Shown here: positions 1 through 12,100 of the stretch, piece after piece
How positions within the stretch are numbered: the stretch's first letter is position 1
Layout of the letters: each line of letters starts with the position of its first letter
Assembly: GCA_014885115.2 (NCBI GenBank)
Contig: WKLE02006682.1
Coordinates: 1 to 33,963, forward strand
Length of the DNA stretch: 33,963 nt
Direction of reading: 5' to 3'
Origin: Asterionellopsis glacialis
Taxonomy: Eukaryota > Bacillariophyta > Plagiogrammaphyceae > Rhaphoneidales > Asterionellopsidaceae
Position numbers and translations under genes: made by a program
The notes under the pieces: generated by a model
Seen by the model: the letters and a program-made list of their open reading frames with translations, nothing else
Told to the model about the DNA's origin: nothing
Databases searched by the model: none

Positions 1-550
1 AGAAAAGACACCACAGATGCTACTATAACTGCTGCAAACCAAAAGAATTTGTTTAAGAACATGGCTGAATCAGTATTGGTTTTACAAAAGTACGCAGTTG
101 TCGCAGTCTTCCATAAGATTGCATGAGATGCAAGTCCCATTGCGATACCAAAAGCCTAATAAATGGGTTATATATGGAACACAAAAGTTCAGATATTTTC
201 AAATGATCGATTTGGATGCTTTATCATAGTCGGGCAAAGGGGATAGACCAATAAACGCTTTGGTTGGCATAATATTTACTTACCGTATTGGGCATTCTTC
301 GATAGAGTGGAATAGTCAGTCTCCTTCGTATTGATTCAATCGTAACACTAAAATTAGCAGGATCAATGCTAGGAATATTAATTTGCTCTAAAGAATTATC
401 CGCCTCGAAGCTTACATTGTTCGTATCGTTTTCTCTTTCATCGTTGATATCGCTAACATCATCTCTTGCATCATGATTCTGGATCACATCGGGTGGGTAT
501 ACGGAACTTATTCGTACAACTCGTTGATCTTTCGGTGATTGGGTTGTCAT
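1..550 (-). CDS. SLAC1/TehA-like anion channel, 5' part (partial at window edge)
   Basis: The protein is the N-terminal part of a paralogue of the gene at 1971-3393. Exon 1 runs 550 to 284 and starts with ATG (MTTQSPKDQR). A GTAAGT donor at 283 and a TTAG acceptor at 157-156 define a 128-bp phase-0 intron, and exon 2 runs from 155 off the left edge. Exon 1 encodes an acidic, polar cytosolic tail and then IDPANFSVTIESIRRRLTIP, matching IDPISFSVTVESIRRRMTIP in the paralogue. Exon 2 begins AFGIAMGLASHAILWKTA, the typical first membrane helix of the SLAC1/TehA fold. The family forms trimeric anion or dicarboxylate channels in membranes. About 140 residues are visible, and the remaining membrane helices lie outside the window. 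It is transcribed divergently from its paralogue. The splice model rests on the paralogue alignment. Confidence 0.75.
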
Positions 551-980
551 CGTGTAAAAGAATCTGCTGGTAAGAGAAGGAGAAGACGGACATAAGGAGT
601 CGTTGATACACTTCTTCGCTTTGACAGTCGTATCACCGTGTCAGCCTTTGTTCCGGAGTTTTGTGGCCCCGACCATCCATGTTCCTTCAGAGAATTCTTG
701 CTGGTTCTCCCCGAGTAGTATTAATTATTGCTGATTCGCGTTTACACCTTCTTGTAGGTATATGTTATCTAGGAACAAGATTAAAAATATATATAATGAC
801 ATTCTACATCTAACGGGAGGTACCTACCATCTGATGCATGTAAGACTCCGATGAGTATAACTGTGCCGGACCGGTAAAATGCACGTAAACGTTGCTTACC
901 TGGTACGGTGTATCATAATTTATATTGATATGCAAATACACCCTTCTCCTGAGAGTTGTGCGTACAAGCGGCAAAACATA
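551..980. other. Intergenic region, 5' flank of the left channel gene
   Basis: I see no coding signal here. It contains the upstream sequence of the minus-strand channel gene and a low-complexity AT-rich stretch near 780-800. No confident promoter element is recognised. Confidence 0.5.
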
Positions 981-1007
981 TGCTTTGACTGTGAATCGAA
1001 CACAGGG

Positions 1008-1048
<41 letters not shown>

Positions 1049-1053
1049 AAAGC
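981..1053 (-). tRNA. tRNA-Phe (anticodon GAA)
   Basis: Read on the minus strand it folds as a complete cloverleaf. The acceptor arms are GCTTTGA/TCAAAGC, the D stem is GCTC/GAGC, the anticodon stem is TCAGA/TCTGA with loop CTGAAGA (anticodon GAA), and the T arm has loop TTCGATT. The discriminator base is A and there is no intron. A run of four T just past the 3' end suits an RNA polymerase III terminator. The 73 bases are identical to the second copy at 17656-17728. It sits between the two divergent channel genes. Confidence 0.95.
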
Positions 1054-1970
1054 TTTCGACGGACAGACGCCATCAGAACAATAAAACCTAAATACACTGC
1101 ATAAAATTGTGAACCAAAACAAACACAAACATTGAGGAGAATCTAAACTATTGTACTCTCTCTACTCTCGAGAGAGATCAAAAGAGAAAATAGAGAGACA
1201 ATTCACCACGTGTGCGCGAAGTCGAGACCATCTCATCATCATCTCTCAGAGAGCTCCGTACTAACTATCAGCACACAATCTGAGCAAGAAAAGATTTTTA
1301 CACCTACGCGACTATGGCGACGAAACCATTTTTTTATTGAAGATCCGGGGTACGATAGATTGATTTACATGGTGTATTATTATTGATTGTACTCGTAACC
1401 TCTGAACTGTGATGTGTTTTTCAACGATAATGAATGCAAAGTGTTTTTCAACGATTAAAATCGAGAAATCCTGTAACGGCTTTCTGTAAAACGCCTTTCG
1501 CATTTTTTATTTTAGATAATAATATGAAGGTCCGCATTTTGAAAATTTTGGGGCAGATGCATGTAGAATATTGAATTATATACATTTTATATATATAATG
1601 AAAAGTGTTTTCAAGACCTCTAGAGAGTAGGGTCCTCTACTTAGTACCAGGTAGAGGTTGTAATAATTGGATAGAATTAGCATACTTTTAAAGAATTTTA
1701 TTGGATTGGTCACGTATCAACGAGTAGCCGCCGATCAGCTCGACAGCAGCGATTATGACGAAACCAACCAAATTGGTTCGCTTGTATTTTACTCGAGTAA
1801 CAATAATTAATATTTAATACCTGGTACGTTAATACCCAGGTACAGTGCGTACATCAATCTCGAGTAGATTGCCATAAGAATAAGAACAGATAAATTATTC
1901 AGGGTCTTTGCGCCATTACAGCAGTTGTATCAGGTCTCGGATATCGCGACATCTGTTGAAACTTACAACG
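1054..1970. other. Intergenic region with CTCTCGAGAG-type palindromes
   Basis: No gene is seen. It holds a perfect palindrome CTCTCGAGAG at 1165-1174 within a CT/AG-rich patch (about 1150-1260), an AT-rich patch (1560-1610), a GAGTAGGGTCCTCTAC patch near 1625, and TACCTGG/CCAGGTA words between about 1640 and 1850. It is the upstream flank of the right channel gene. Confidence 0.5.
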
Positions 1971-3393
1971 ATGAGCAAGTCTACAAAGGACCATGAGATC
2001 ATAGAAATTGATCTAGTTCAGACACCGGACGCAGGATCGGAAGAAAAGAAGGACGATAATGTCAGTGAAATTCTCAATTTCAGTGATCAATTTGACGATC
2101 AGAAAAAAATTCCACAGATAGACCCGATAAGTTTCAGTGTAACAGTTGAATCGATACGAAGAAGGATGACTATTCCCGTGTACAAACGTGTGCCGAATAC
2201 TGTAAGTATCACGCAAGAGTTTAGTATTAATCTTTGTACTGTACTCCATATGTTATGGACTTCTCAGTTCTGCGTTGTGATTCTTGTTGGGAATTTGAGC
2301 TAAAACATTCGTGTCGCTTTTGTTTTCCTATGATCAGGCTTTTGGTATCGCAATGGGACTTGCATCTCATGCAATCTTATGGAAGACTGCAAGCGCTTCA
2401 TCAATTGTACAACAAAAGCGAGAAGGATGGATTGAACAGCTGAATATTTGTTTCTGGTTTGCAGCAGTTATAGTAGCATCTGTGGTGTCTTTTCTGTATA
2501 TTTTGAAAATGGTGCTCTACCCGAGATTTGTCAGAGATGAATGGAAACATCCTGTTCGTGTCCACTTCTGTAACACTCCACATCTTGTACTTCTCTTACT
2601 TACAATTGGTGTACCAAATGACTTTGGACCAGATAATACCACTCTTAGAGCAATATGGGGGGTTGCATTTGTCTGTCAATGTGCAATTACCCAGTCAGTG
2701 TACTCTAGATGGATGTTTAGCTTGAATAGTTCCATTAAGACCGCTCGTCCGCAGTTTCTTTTGTCGACTGTTGGATTATTCATGCTTGCGGTTCTTGGAG
2801 AGCAATGCGACATTGAAAGTGCTTGGGGACTCAATCTTCCCGGGTTCTGTTTTGGAGCTGGTGCAATGTTTTACATGATGGTTGTGATTTCAGTATTCAA
2901 CGGGTTGAATCAAGCTCGTAATGAAAAGAAGTCACCGTCTTTATTTATGTTGTTTGCACCTCCTTCAATTGCAGCTGTAGCTTTGGATTTGATGGATGAT
3001 GACCCGGATACTTTTAGTGATGGTGCATCGATGATAGTAGGATGGTGTTTATGCTTATGTCTTTTACTGATCAAGATTGGTCCAGGTATTTCGGACAAGC
3101 CTCCAACAATGGGTACTTATTGGGCGTATGTCTTTCCTTTGGCATCCCTTGCATCGTTACTAATCCGGTACGCGGACAGTGTAGGAAGTATGAGCGCTCG
3201 AGTGCTTGCCATTGTGTATATTTCACTGGCAACTCTAGCTCTTGTCCTAGTGCTTGGTCGCGAAACATTACACCATATCTTGGTAATGAAAGGAGTTGAG
3301 AGATGGGAAGATCCGTTGGTTGACAAGAGGTATATGCACAAGTCATCTAGGGACATACTCAATGACTTAAATCACACTGTACATTCAAATTAA
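1971..3393 (+). CDS. SLAC1/TehA-family anion channel or dicarboxylate transporter
   Basis: The model is exon 1 at 1971-2201, a GT-AG intron at 2202-2337 (phase 0, GTAAGT donor) and exon 2 at 2338-3393, giving 428 residues. The ATG at 1971 is chosen because its product aligns with the start of the divergent paralogue. Residues 1-50 are acidic and polar, followed by the pre-helix motif SIRRRMTIP. About ten membrane helices follow. Family hallmarks are FGIAMGLASHAILW (79-92), HPVRVHFCNTPHLVLLLLTI (148-167), LLSTVGLFMLAVLG (218-231), SPSLFMLFAPPSIAAVAL (276-293) and YWAYVFPLASLASLLIRYAD (338-357). These match bacterial TehA and plant SLAC1, trimeric anion channels gated by a Phe in helix 9. No Phe is present in the matching segment here (about 305-324). 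The substrate (nitrate, chloride or malate) cannot be read from sequence. Length is somewhat above bacterial TehA because of the N-terminal tail. Confidence 0.88.
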
Positions 3394-4125
3394 AAGCATG
3401 AATATTTACTAAAATAATTACTGTTATATAAATCAGATATTAGATGTTCTCCGCATGCTTTTATGGATCTGCAAGTGCGTGGTACATCTCGATCTTTTCC
3501 TAGACTTACAAGGTTTCCTCATCGATGTTATATTCTTGTGCATGCTTGCATTCTTTTCTGCATGGTATGAATTGGATGGAATGAGAGAGCTGGTCGTGAC
3601 ACCCTTCTTTTTTCAATTAGTGATGATACGATATCCCTCCTGTGTGGTCTATATGCATCTCTTTTTTGAATTTTATAAACACACATTACTTGATATCTAT
3701 GATACAGTGTATATCTACCGAATACAAATCACTCTTTTTATTATGATACCATGACCCAGCAATATTTTGAAGAGTAGCGGAACTTCTCTCTATTCTCATT
3801 CGTACATAATGTAGGTCCTACTGGACGAATAGTTTTATGCTCATGGCTTGAGGTTTCCCGCTACAGCATCATTTTTTTAATGAAATAGATAATGGGCTCT
3901 TTTGTTGGTCGTCAACAGATTCGTCTACCTGTTTGAAGTTGTACCTTGCATAGTTAGTAATCTTACTTGTGACAAGGAGAAACAACAAAACTGAGAAGCA
4001 GGGGTTGCGAAATTCGATTTCAAACTGAACATCAAAATATTTATAAACTTTATTGGAAAATCGACTACGACCTAATCCAACATATGGTTCACCATCATTA
4101 TGTAAAAAGCACATCAGACAATCTT
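3394..4125. other. Intergenic region between convergent genes
   Basis: This is the spacer between the 3' ends of the channel gene (plus) and the PLAC8 gene (minus). A 99-codon open frame at 3455-3754 has no recognisable domain and a composition like translated AT-rich DNA. I see nothing else supportable. Confidence 0.5.
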
Positions 4126-7100
4126 TTAAACAATGTCTGCAATTGGAGCTTTGTAGTCTCCATCGTTTGTTCCTTCTAAATCAACATTATCTGGAAGCCC
4201 CGTTTTTGACCAGCAAATAGCTTCATACTTATTGTAGTCAGCTGTATGCCTGGCCATTTGGCAAATGGTGCATGGCATACAAAATGTGGCACAGCAACAA
4301 TCTTCCAGGTCGTAACAGCGCTGTTCCCGAATAACATACTTTTCACGCAACGAAGATCGAGTGGCGGCTGTCAAGTACATACTGAATGTAAGCATGGCTA
4401 CATTAACCAAAATAATAGCTACCACATCAGCACCAGAAAGTTCAAAACCTTTGCTCCACTTAATGTTATAGCAAGCAAAGACTAAAAAGTTCATAAAAAT
4501 CCAAAAGCATATGATTACCACCATTGTATAAAATGGTGACGTATTCCGAACATCACTTGGCCTTCCCATAAAGTCAAACTTGGAACGTGTCATGATCTGT
4601 CCCAAAGCGACTGTAGTTCGATAAAAAGAACAAAAAACGGTGTGTGTGAGTAACGATCCACCAAAAACAAAATTTGGAAACCTCGAGTATGCGAAAAAAG
4701 TTAACTTACTCAGCGGGCAAAAAAGAGCATTCAACATAGTCCACTGAGATCCATCGTAGCCAGGGAAGTCGCACAGTCCATCTCTCCATCTACCAATCGG
4801 GTATCCTCCAACATTTTCTCCCAAATCTTTCATGACACATGAGAATGTTTCTCCCTTTTTAACACCACCCTGAGGTACAGTTGCCAAAAATCGCTGTCCA
4901 TCGATTTCAGCTTCAAAGTAGAATCCCTCGGGTAAATCTGCGGGCGCAACAACATCCATTAGTGGCTGTTGTAATTGCATGTTGTTGTTCTTTGAGTGAC
5001 TGGACGCTTTTGAAAGGTTGGAGTTAGTTCTTCCGATGTTTCTCAAGGTCATTTCGGCTTCTTGTCTTGCTTGTGCCAATTGTGCTTCAGTCTTAATCTT
5101 TTCTTGCTCAATTTCAGCGAGCAATTTTTGATTGGCCTCCAAAATTTGCTCAGGTGTTTGGTGTGACTCCAATCCTCTGGGTACAACTTTTGGTGGTGAT
5201 TCCGTTGCACCAGTTGCCACGGTAGGGTTGGCACCAAGAGGAGGAACGGTGTCGCTGTTAATGTTGCGGCTGTTTCCTTCGACTGACCCCGTAGGTTCTC
5301 CATGTAAAGCACGAAGCCTCGCTTGGAGTTCCACTACATGCTGCCTCCAGAATTTGGCAGCTTCCGGAGTTACAGATTCAGTCATCAGATTTGAGGCCTC
5401 TCTCAATTCAGTCATGAGCTGTTGACGAGCCAAACTTTCCGTTGTAGATACTTGTGTCTCTGTGATACCAGTAATGGATGAACCAGCAATACTATGATCA
5501 TCACCAAATCGATTCATACCACCAGGTATTTGAGGAGGCATACCGTACTGTGGCTGAGATTGAATTGCTTTTTCGTCATCGGGACTTGAGTAGGTCTTAG
5601 TTGTAAGTGCATTCGGAAGAGGAGGTCGACCTGCAGTAGGAGGTGGTAACACTCCTGTAGAATTCCCACTTGGTCCTGTGGTTGTAGAAGCTTCAACCCC
5701 AATCGAATCTGCAGGACCCGTTGGCTTCGGAGGAAGAGATCTTAGATTTGTAGCAAGGGTGGGTATAGTTTCCATGTCATCATTGTTCCTCCAAGCCAGT
5801 GCTGGTGACAAGTTCTGTGAATGTCAAAAAATAACAAAAAAGATGAATGCAAGTCAATTAAAAAAGGTCTTTCAAATGCGATTCCACTTGAATCCAAGAA
5901 AATCAATTGCGCAAACAGATTTTTGAGAACTTGATGTCATCGGAACATAAAATACTCACCGAAATGGTAATAGTAGTTTGACCAGGTTGAGGTGCAGCTA
6001 ACAACGGGTTCCCATTACCATCACGATCTAGCCCAAGTTCACGACACTGCCTTGTCAATACATGAATATTATCTTCCGATTCGGGTGGACAGTTTACTAA
6101 TCTAAATTTGACAGCTTCCACCAAGTTAGCCCGTGCTGACTTTTGTAACATCTTATTCAGGTATTCGATGTCATCTGCCGTCAAGATATATTCAGTTGCT
6201 TTTTGATTAAGTTTGGGTAACAATCTATCAACCACCAAGTTGGCAACAACATGAAAGGCGTTGTCGTTGTGCTTTAAATCTAACTGACGGGATGTGCCTG
6301 GAGAACTAGAACCAGCACTTGCAGACTTGTCTCTGTTGGGAGTGTTAGTAGAGGAGGCATCAATAGTCATAGCAAGCATTCCATCACCTTCAAGTATTGG
6401 TTTGGGTGACCTAGAAGGTGATTCCTGAGGTGCCCACGGCGGAAGAGTTTTGGTCTGACAAGGAGAATCTGGTACCACATCAAGTACAGGTAGTGGGGCT
6501 TGATTGCTAGCAGCTGCTTCGTTTATACTATTGGTCGCAGTGGGAACAGCAACTTCAGCTTTCTCCTCCGTCGTGACAGGAGCGGTTGCTGTGGCTGTTG
6601 CAATAGCCATTTCATCTGTTTTCTTCTTGGCATTGGCCAACGCAGAGTTTGCTCTGTTAAGAGCTGACATTACTTCTGATGTAGGCTCGATAACAGGATT
6701 AGTTTTTGTAAGTGCAGCGTTCGCCATTTCCAAAGCGGCGGCAGCATCTCCTTGAATCTTCATCGTTGAATCACCACTAGTGGCAGTTGCTGGAGCGGTT
6801 GCTGTGGCAGTAGCGGAAGATGCAGCTTTTGAACTTTCATTTTTGCTGTCAAATCCACCTAATCCAGGGAGGGATAGATTTCCAAAGGGGCTGCTAATCT
6901 CGTTCAATCGTCCAGTAGAATCTTGAACCGAATTTTGGAAAATAGAATCGCTCCCACCACCACTTTTGTTACCAAAACTTCTCGATGGTTTCACACTAAT
7001 AGATGTAGTGGATTGAAGTTGTTGCAGCACCTCCACATCAGCTGAATCTGCGGGTTTTACACTCTTTACCCCGCGGTTGTGTCGCTTGGATGATATGTGA

Positions 7101-7342
7101 GACCTTGACGACACTGACATATCGCCTGACAGTGACGGCCTGATTGCAGGGCCTCCCTCGCTTTGAGCTGTTGCTATAGCGACATCACCAGATCTAGTTG
7201 TCTTCTTTTTCTGAAAAGATCGATTACCCAATCGTGATGCCAACGCCGTAGGCGAATTTAAAGGACTGGTCGCCTCAGCCTGTGCCATTCGAGGCGATTT
7301 GGGTTCCTCTGGAACACCACCACCCAAACCAAGCCAATCCAT
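4126..7342 (-). CDS. Large PLAC8-domain membrane protein (family member 1)
   Basis: Three exons: 7342-5960, 5814-4710 and 4610-4126, joined by GT-AG introns of 145 and 99 bp, give 990 residues. The second intron is phase 1; it is a multiple of three and lacks stops, so an unspliced reading stays open. The start is ATG at 7342 (MDWLGLGGG). Residues 1-350 are Ser/Ala/Thr-rich and disordered, with two ATATATAP-like stretches. About 355-445 is the conserved helical region (LTADDIEYLNKML). About 593-633 is the two-helix motif (LREASNLM...FWRQHVVELQARL). About 682-719 is a coiled coil. About 751-786 is a beta module (LPEGFYFEAE, VPQGGVKKGETF). Two membrane spans lie at about 858-880 and 889-913, then the PLAC8 Cys cluster CCCATFCMPCTIC at about 934. 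PLAC8 proteins include plant FW2.2/PCR factors linked to cell number and metal transport. The exact role here is unknown. Confidence 0.85.
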
Positions 7343-8360
7343 CTTTCTCTTTAGTAGAAATTATCAACTTCTTTTATCTTTTTTGTGTTCAAAGAAGCTA
7401 GAATCCCCTTCTTTCTCTTGCTTACAGTCGCTTCTTCCTATTGCCTGGATCAACGTGTGATGGAAAGATGCCACCAAAGAAGTGTTTCACAAGATTGGAA
7501 AAAATATATTCTAGCTAGAGGAAAAGCAACTTCCCAATGATGATTTTTTTACCCCCACGCAAAAACCATGTATGGTATCGTACTTTACTACCAAGTGAAG
7601 AAAATTTGGAGTTTTATATTGAATACTATTAAATGAATATAGTAATGAAATATACTAATACATATATGAAGGTTTTTAATAAAATAGATTTCCCTCCTAG
7701 TCAGAATTGATATATGTCTCCATGTTTGAATGATTTTTATTCGATCGTGTAAGGATACGGCTCGCTGTTTTCTGAATTCCCAAGGATACAGTTGATCAAC
7801 TATTGACAAATAAGGTAAGTTGTTTACAAAATCACTTAATTAAAATGTTTCATCGGAAAGGTCTTTTATTTAATTATGCCGTTACAATGCCACGAGTAGA
7901 TTTATCGTATGAAATTTTATTTGGTACCGACACTCATTGTGACACGCGATACATTGCAAGATAATAAAAATTCCTCCGCCAAAATTTCGCCAAAATTCAT
8001 AATTAGCATGTGCTTCTTTTGCAACCAACGGACCAATTATATGCATGAATGAGAACCAACCGCTACAAAAAATCAACGGCTTTTTACAGTCCGGTGGGTA
8101 CCAGCTCTTATAATGTACTTCACAAACATAAGTCTGTGTAGGTAAGTTGGACCTCAAGATAGAGGTCCGACCAGTTACCTTTGCGGTTCAAGGTTCCCCT
8201 GACTGTCAGACCGAACGGGAGCGAAAAAACTTATAACCTCACACAGTGAATTTTTTTTTGTCACCTCCTTGTAGGACTAAATTAATTCACCGTGGCGATC
8301 ATACCCAATGCCATTGTCATCTATATGCATGAAAACCAAAAAAAGGAAAATAGCAATTAA
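7343..8360. other. Intergenic region upstream of PLAC8 gene 1
   Basis: No convincing gene is present. The first 150 bases are pyrimidine-rich as seen on the plus strand and probably hold the 5' UTR and promoter of the minus-strand PLAC8 gene. CG dinucleotides are frequent from about 7860 to 8300, unlike the tract that follows. Short open frames at 7588-7809 and 7882-8157 show no domain. A strong hairpin lies at 8141-8179. Confidence 0.5.
8141..8179. other. Strong stem-loop
   Basis: The arms GGACCTC (8149-8155) and GAGGTCC (8162-8168) pair perfectly around a six-base loop. The stem extends through GTT/GAC with one G-U pair and then GGTAA/TTACC with a three-base bulge, about 15 pairs in all. 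It could be a structured RNA, a remnant of a repeat or a chance fold. No known RNA family was recognised. Confidence 0.5.
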
Positions 8361-9041
8361 CTACGATATTCCAAAATTGAAGCATATTACTCAATCTGCC
8401 ATTACATTCTTTTAGTGTGGTTTTCTTTTCAATTTGTTGGTGGTGTACTAAAGATTTGTCATGTGGATTGAGAAGCAACCTTTGTCTCTATGTCCTGTAC
8501 CTTCACCAAAAAAAGTTATTGTCAAATATTTTCAGAGAGGAAAAGGGGTGCTGATTTGAGTGAATCTGTGTGGTTTGAACAAGTCAAAGAAGTTGAAGCA
8601 AAATCCAAATATGTAATTTTGAACATTTACCAAAAACTTCTTGTTGAAAAGTTAATGTTTTGTGACAGATTTTGACCTCCATTATGCTACTATTTGATTC
8701 AAGATGTCATGCCTAATAAATTAAAGGCCTTCCACTAAATTAATTGTATTTTGTCTGAACAGCAAGCAAATTCATAAAAGAAAATATTATAAGAGCCACC
8801 TTGGAATTTATGGTTATTTGTACAACAAAATAAGAACAAAGCAGATTTGCAATCCATAGTAGTGGAACAGCAGAATCAACTGTTGCAGGGAAAATAGCAA
8901 AAAATAAATTCTTAGAAAGCTGTAAGTAGAAGGAAGACAGTGGACTACAATAATGTTTGTAGTCCCTATTCACTAATAAGCAACAATACATTGGTGCAAA
9001 TGTGGTCGAGCTTGGAATTTTGCCTTTAAATCAGAAATTTG

Positions 9042-9182
9042 AAGCTTGAAAAATGGCACCATTGCTTATTTGGAATATTTAGAGCTAGGATCATTGTTAG
9101 AACATGATGAAATTTATTTTTATGTATGGTTATGATGTCATGATTGCATCATGAAATAAGCAACATTGCAAAGTTCAAGCTT
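9042..9182. repeat. Small fold-back element (MITE-like)
   Basis: Two nested perfect inverted arms are present: AAGCTTGAA (9042-9050) with TTCAAGCTT (9174-9182), and TTGCTTATTT (9062-9071) with AAATAAGCAA (9154-9163). The gap between arms is 11 bases on the left and 10 on the right, so the two stems are in register. The interior is AT-rich and non-coding. No clear target-site duplication was found. Confidence 0.5.
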
Positions 9183-12100
9183 GAGAACTTGCCCTCAAGG
9201 TGGTCCAAACCACTCAAAAATTCTGGCGTCCTATATGTGGAATGTATGGTATAATAAGTATTTGCCTCTCATATGTTATGGAGGTCTTAGGATTTTCTGT
9301 TTTTCTGTGCTTTTACTGGTAATTGTTTTGGTCTTGACTATGATTCTCTGCCGGAACTGGATTATTCAGAGGATGAGTTTGCTGACAATTGAAGGTTGTG
9401 GGACCATCATGTACATACTGTAGAATCATATTCTTGACCAAAATTAACCTCAAAAAGAAGAATTAATGAAAAACAAGAAAATTAAATTGAAATTTAGTTA
9501 TTTTTCAGTATTTTTTACTTATTTTAGGAATTATTGTCCTTGTGGTCTATTTCTTTTTATAGATGAATTATGAACTTTATTGTGCACAGGACTGTAACAT
9601 AGAAAAAGCACATGGCTTAAATGTTTGATACATTCTCCTCAGGGTTTGGACAAAAAGTGAAGGTTTTCAATTAAAAAAAAATCTAGAAATTAGTGTGGAG
9701 ATTGAAAATATGCATGAATCATGCAGGGGAGTTTTTGAGTGGCATAGGACAACCTTAAATAAGAAATTCAAGTTTGGCAACAATGGCACTGGTACTTATG
9801 GGTGGAATGTGGACTGTAGTATGGTAGTACTAAAATAACATGAAAATGATACACCACAATAAAGAGTATCATGTTTGGTTTAAAAATATCTGCTACAGCA
9901 TTACTGATAAAAATCACCATAGTAATGGCTAATCAAAGAAAAAATATCTGGTAATTCCCATACACATAGTAGTAATAGCCAATCACTAATAGAGGTTCAC
10001 CACAAATTGCATGATAATCACTGGTAATTGTCACACATTGTTATCTGTTAATTTGTTAACTCTGACCCCTTTACTTTCATGATTGTCAATGCTTTTATGC
10101 ATGCACTAAAATAACTATGGAACAGTTTTCCTAAATCAATTTTTTTTACCAATATACTGATGTGACAACATAAACCCTGAAATGCAAAAGTTTCCCATTC
10201 AATTCTGTATCAAAATTGGACTACAAGAGAGCATTGATTGTTGTTATTTAGTACATCACAGATATGAAAAATTGGAAAGTTGGCACAGAAATTGCAAACA
10301 TCCAACATCCAACATCCAACATCTAATACCTAACGTTTCTACACTACTATCATTCACATGATAAACCGCATATTACCTAGGAAAAAAATAAACCAAAATG
10401 AACAACCAAAAATACTTGATGACAGAAGCTAGAATAACATGATTCTCCATTTGCTGCACCTTCTGTTGTGTTCACTTGTTACTTTTCTTTCTAGATTGTT
10501 ACAGCCTTTTAAGAGAAAAAAAAACTCCTTCATCAATTGGGTTCACCTGCATCATGTACTAATAGTGTAATGCATTGAAAATCCTGATCATCAAGTTCTT
10601 CTTCTTTTATCTACACCTTTTAAATGATCATTACTTCTTCAGTAATTCTAAATCTCTTATCTTCTTTCTTCTAGTTTTGTTCACCCTGTCAAAAAAATCA
10701 AAAAATTAATGTACAGGTAGTCCAATACAAAATGTCACCTCCTGTATTGACTGTGGAGCAATAGTAGTCCATTGATTATCTCAAGACCATTATTCTCAGT
10801 CCCTCATGGTTTTCTGCACTTTCTGTCACTCTACAATCACAGACTTAAATTATATTAAATTAGGTTTTATCTTTACTTTCTACAAAAATTCTTCCTCTTC
10901 AAGACCTAAACAAATCTCTTGTTCAATTAAATAAAAATAGTCATCAATACACTGGTGGGGAAAAATTCTATCACCCACCTTGGAGTATTAGTTTTCTCTT
11001 CTTTCATCTCCCAATACCAGAACATAATAGTCCATTGCTCCTTTGATTTTCGTTCTTGTTGCAGTTGTTATTCTGATTTCTACTGAAGATGTTGGTAAAG
11101 GTGTTGTTCTGGTTATGCTTTGGTTTTTCTAGGCTATCTTAGTTTTGCTCTATGGTTTAGATGTTCTACCCCTTAAGTAGTGATTATAAATCAAGCTCTG
11201 TACTTTCTACTACTTACCACAGCAACACAGACCAACAGAACAGCTTCTTTGTTCATTTTCATAATCTCACAAATCTAGTCCATAGTTAGCAATGCACTTG
11301 GAAATATTCAGCTTTTCACTTATAGTATACAACTGGTTTAAATTTTTTATTCTATCTTATATGGAGACTTTCATTTAAAAGGACATCATGTGTAAAGTTT
11401 CATCCAAGATTTATATATTGATTGTAATTTAGGGAGTTACTATTAGCAGTACTAGTACACCTGATCTGATATTTCCTTTTAAGAAGTAATTCCCTGTCTT
11501 CTCTTCTAGCACAAAAAAAGCAATTTTTTGTGGTATCTTTGGTGGTCATTCTACCAACAAATAAATGTTGTCTTGTACTTGTCATAAACATAGCTATAGT
11601 TAGAAACAATTTCATCTTTTGTTTATCTCTTGTATCTCTGATGTCTTTTTGTATTAATTGAACAGGAGGTGGAGACATACAGATTCAATTTTTCTTTTTA
11701 AATTGTCTGAAAAGTCCAATTTCCCTCCCATTTATTTATCTACTGTTCTAATCTTCTTCTGCTGAAATACAATTTTTCTACAGAATAAAGGACCAGCTCA
11801 AAAATTTGTCACTGACCAAAAAAATGATTATGCAGGTGAGATCATACAGATTATATCTAAGCAATATCTGCCCCCATTGTTTTAGTGAAGCTTGCTCCTA
11901 TTTTTTCTTGGTGTTGATGCTGTTGCTTGTTTAAAGATGGGCAAAGTTTTGTAAAACTTGATGATAAATTCACCAATTAGGTCCACTATTTTATTTTTGC
12001 CTTGAAAATTTCAATGCAATTCATTTACAGGAGTTTCCAATTACAGTGTTGATCTCATATTTATATTCAAATATTGCATCAATTGAGGAAATTTACCAGA

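Noticed and set aside
879..1091. Open frame of 70 codons overlapping the first tRNA-Phe
   Set aside because: It is the translated tRNA and flank. The same peptide appears at 17660-17908 for the same reason.
3455..3754. 99-codon plus-strand open frame downstream of the channel gene
   Set aside because: Its Phe/Tyr/Ile-rich composition is typical of translated AT-rich spacer. No domain or start context supports it.
8100..8260. Possible tRNA or spliceosomal RNA around the hairpin (GGTTCAAGGTTCC resembles a B box; GGTAAGT resembles the complement of the U1 5' end)
   Set aside because: No cloverleaf can be formed, and the rest does not resemble U1 or other known small RNAs.
9166..9423. 85-codon open frame with a hydrophobic stretch
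   Set aside because: It lies in the CpG-poor, decayed tract, no family is recognised and the AT-rich composition explains the hydrophobic residues.
10290..10325. CATCCAA repeats as a CRISPR-like or satellite array
   Set aside because: There are only three to four short adjacent copies without spacers. It is a simple slippage repeat.
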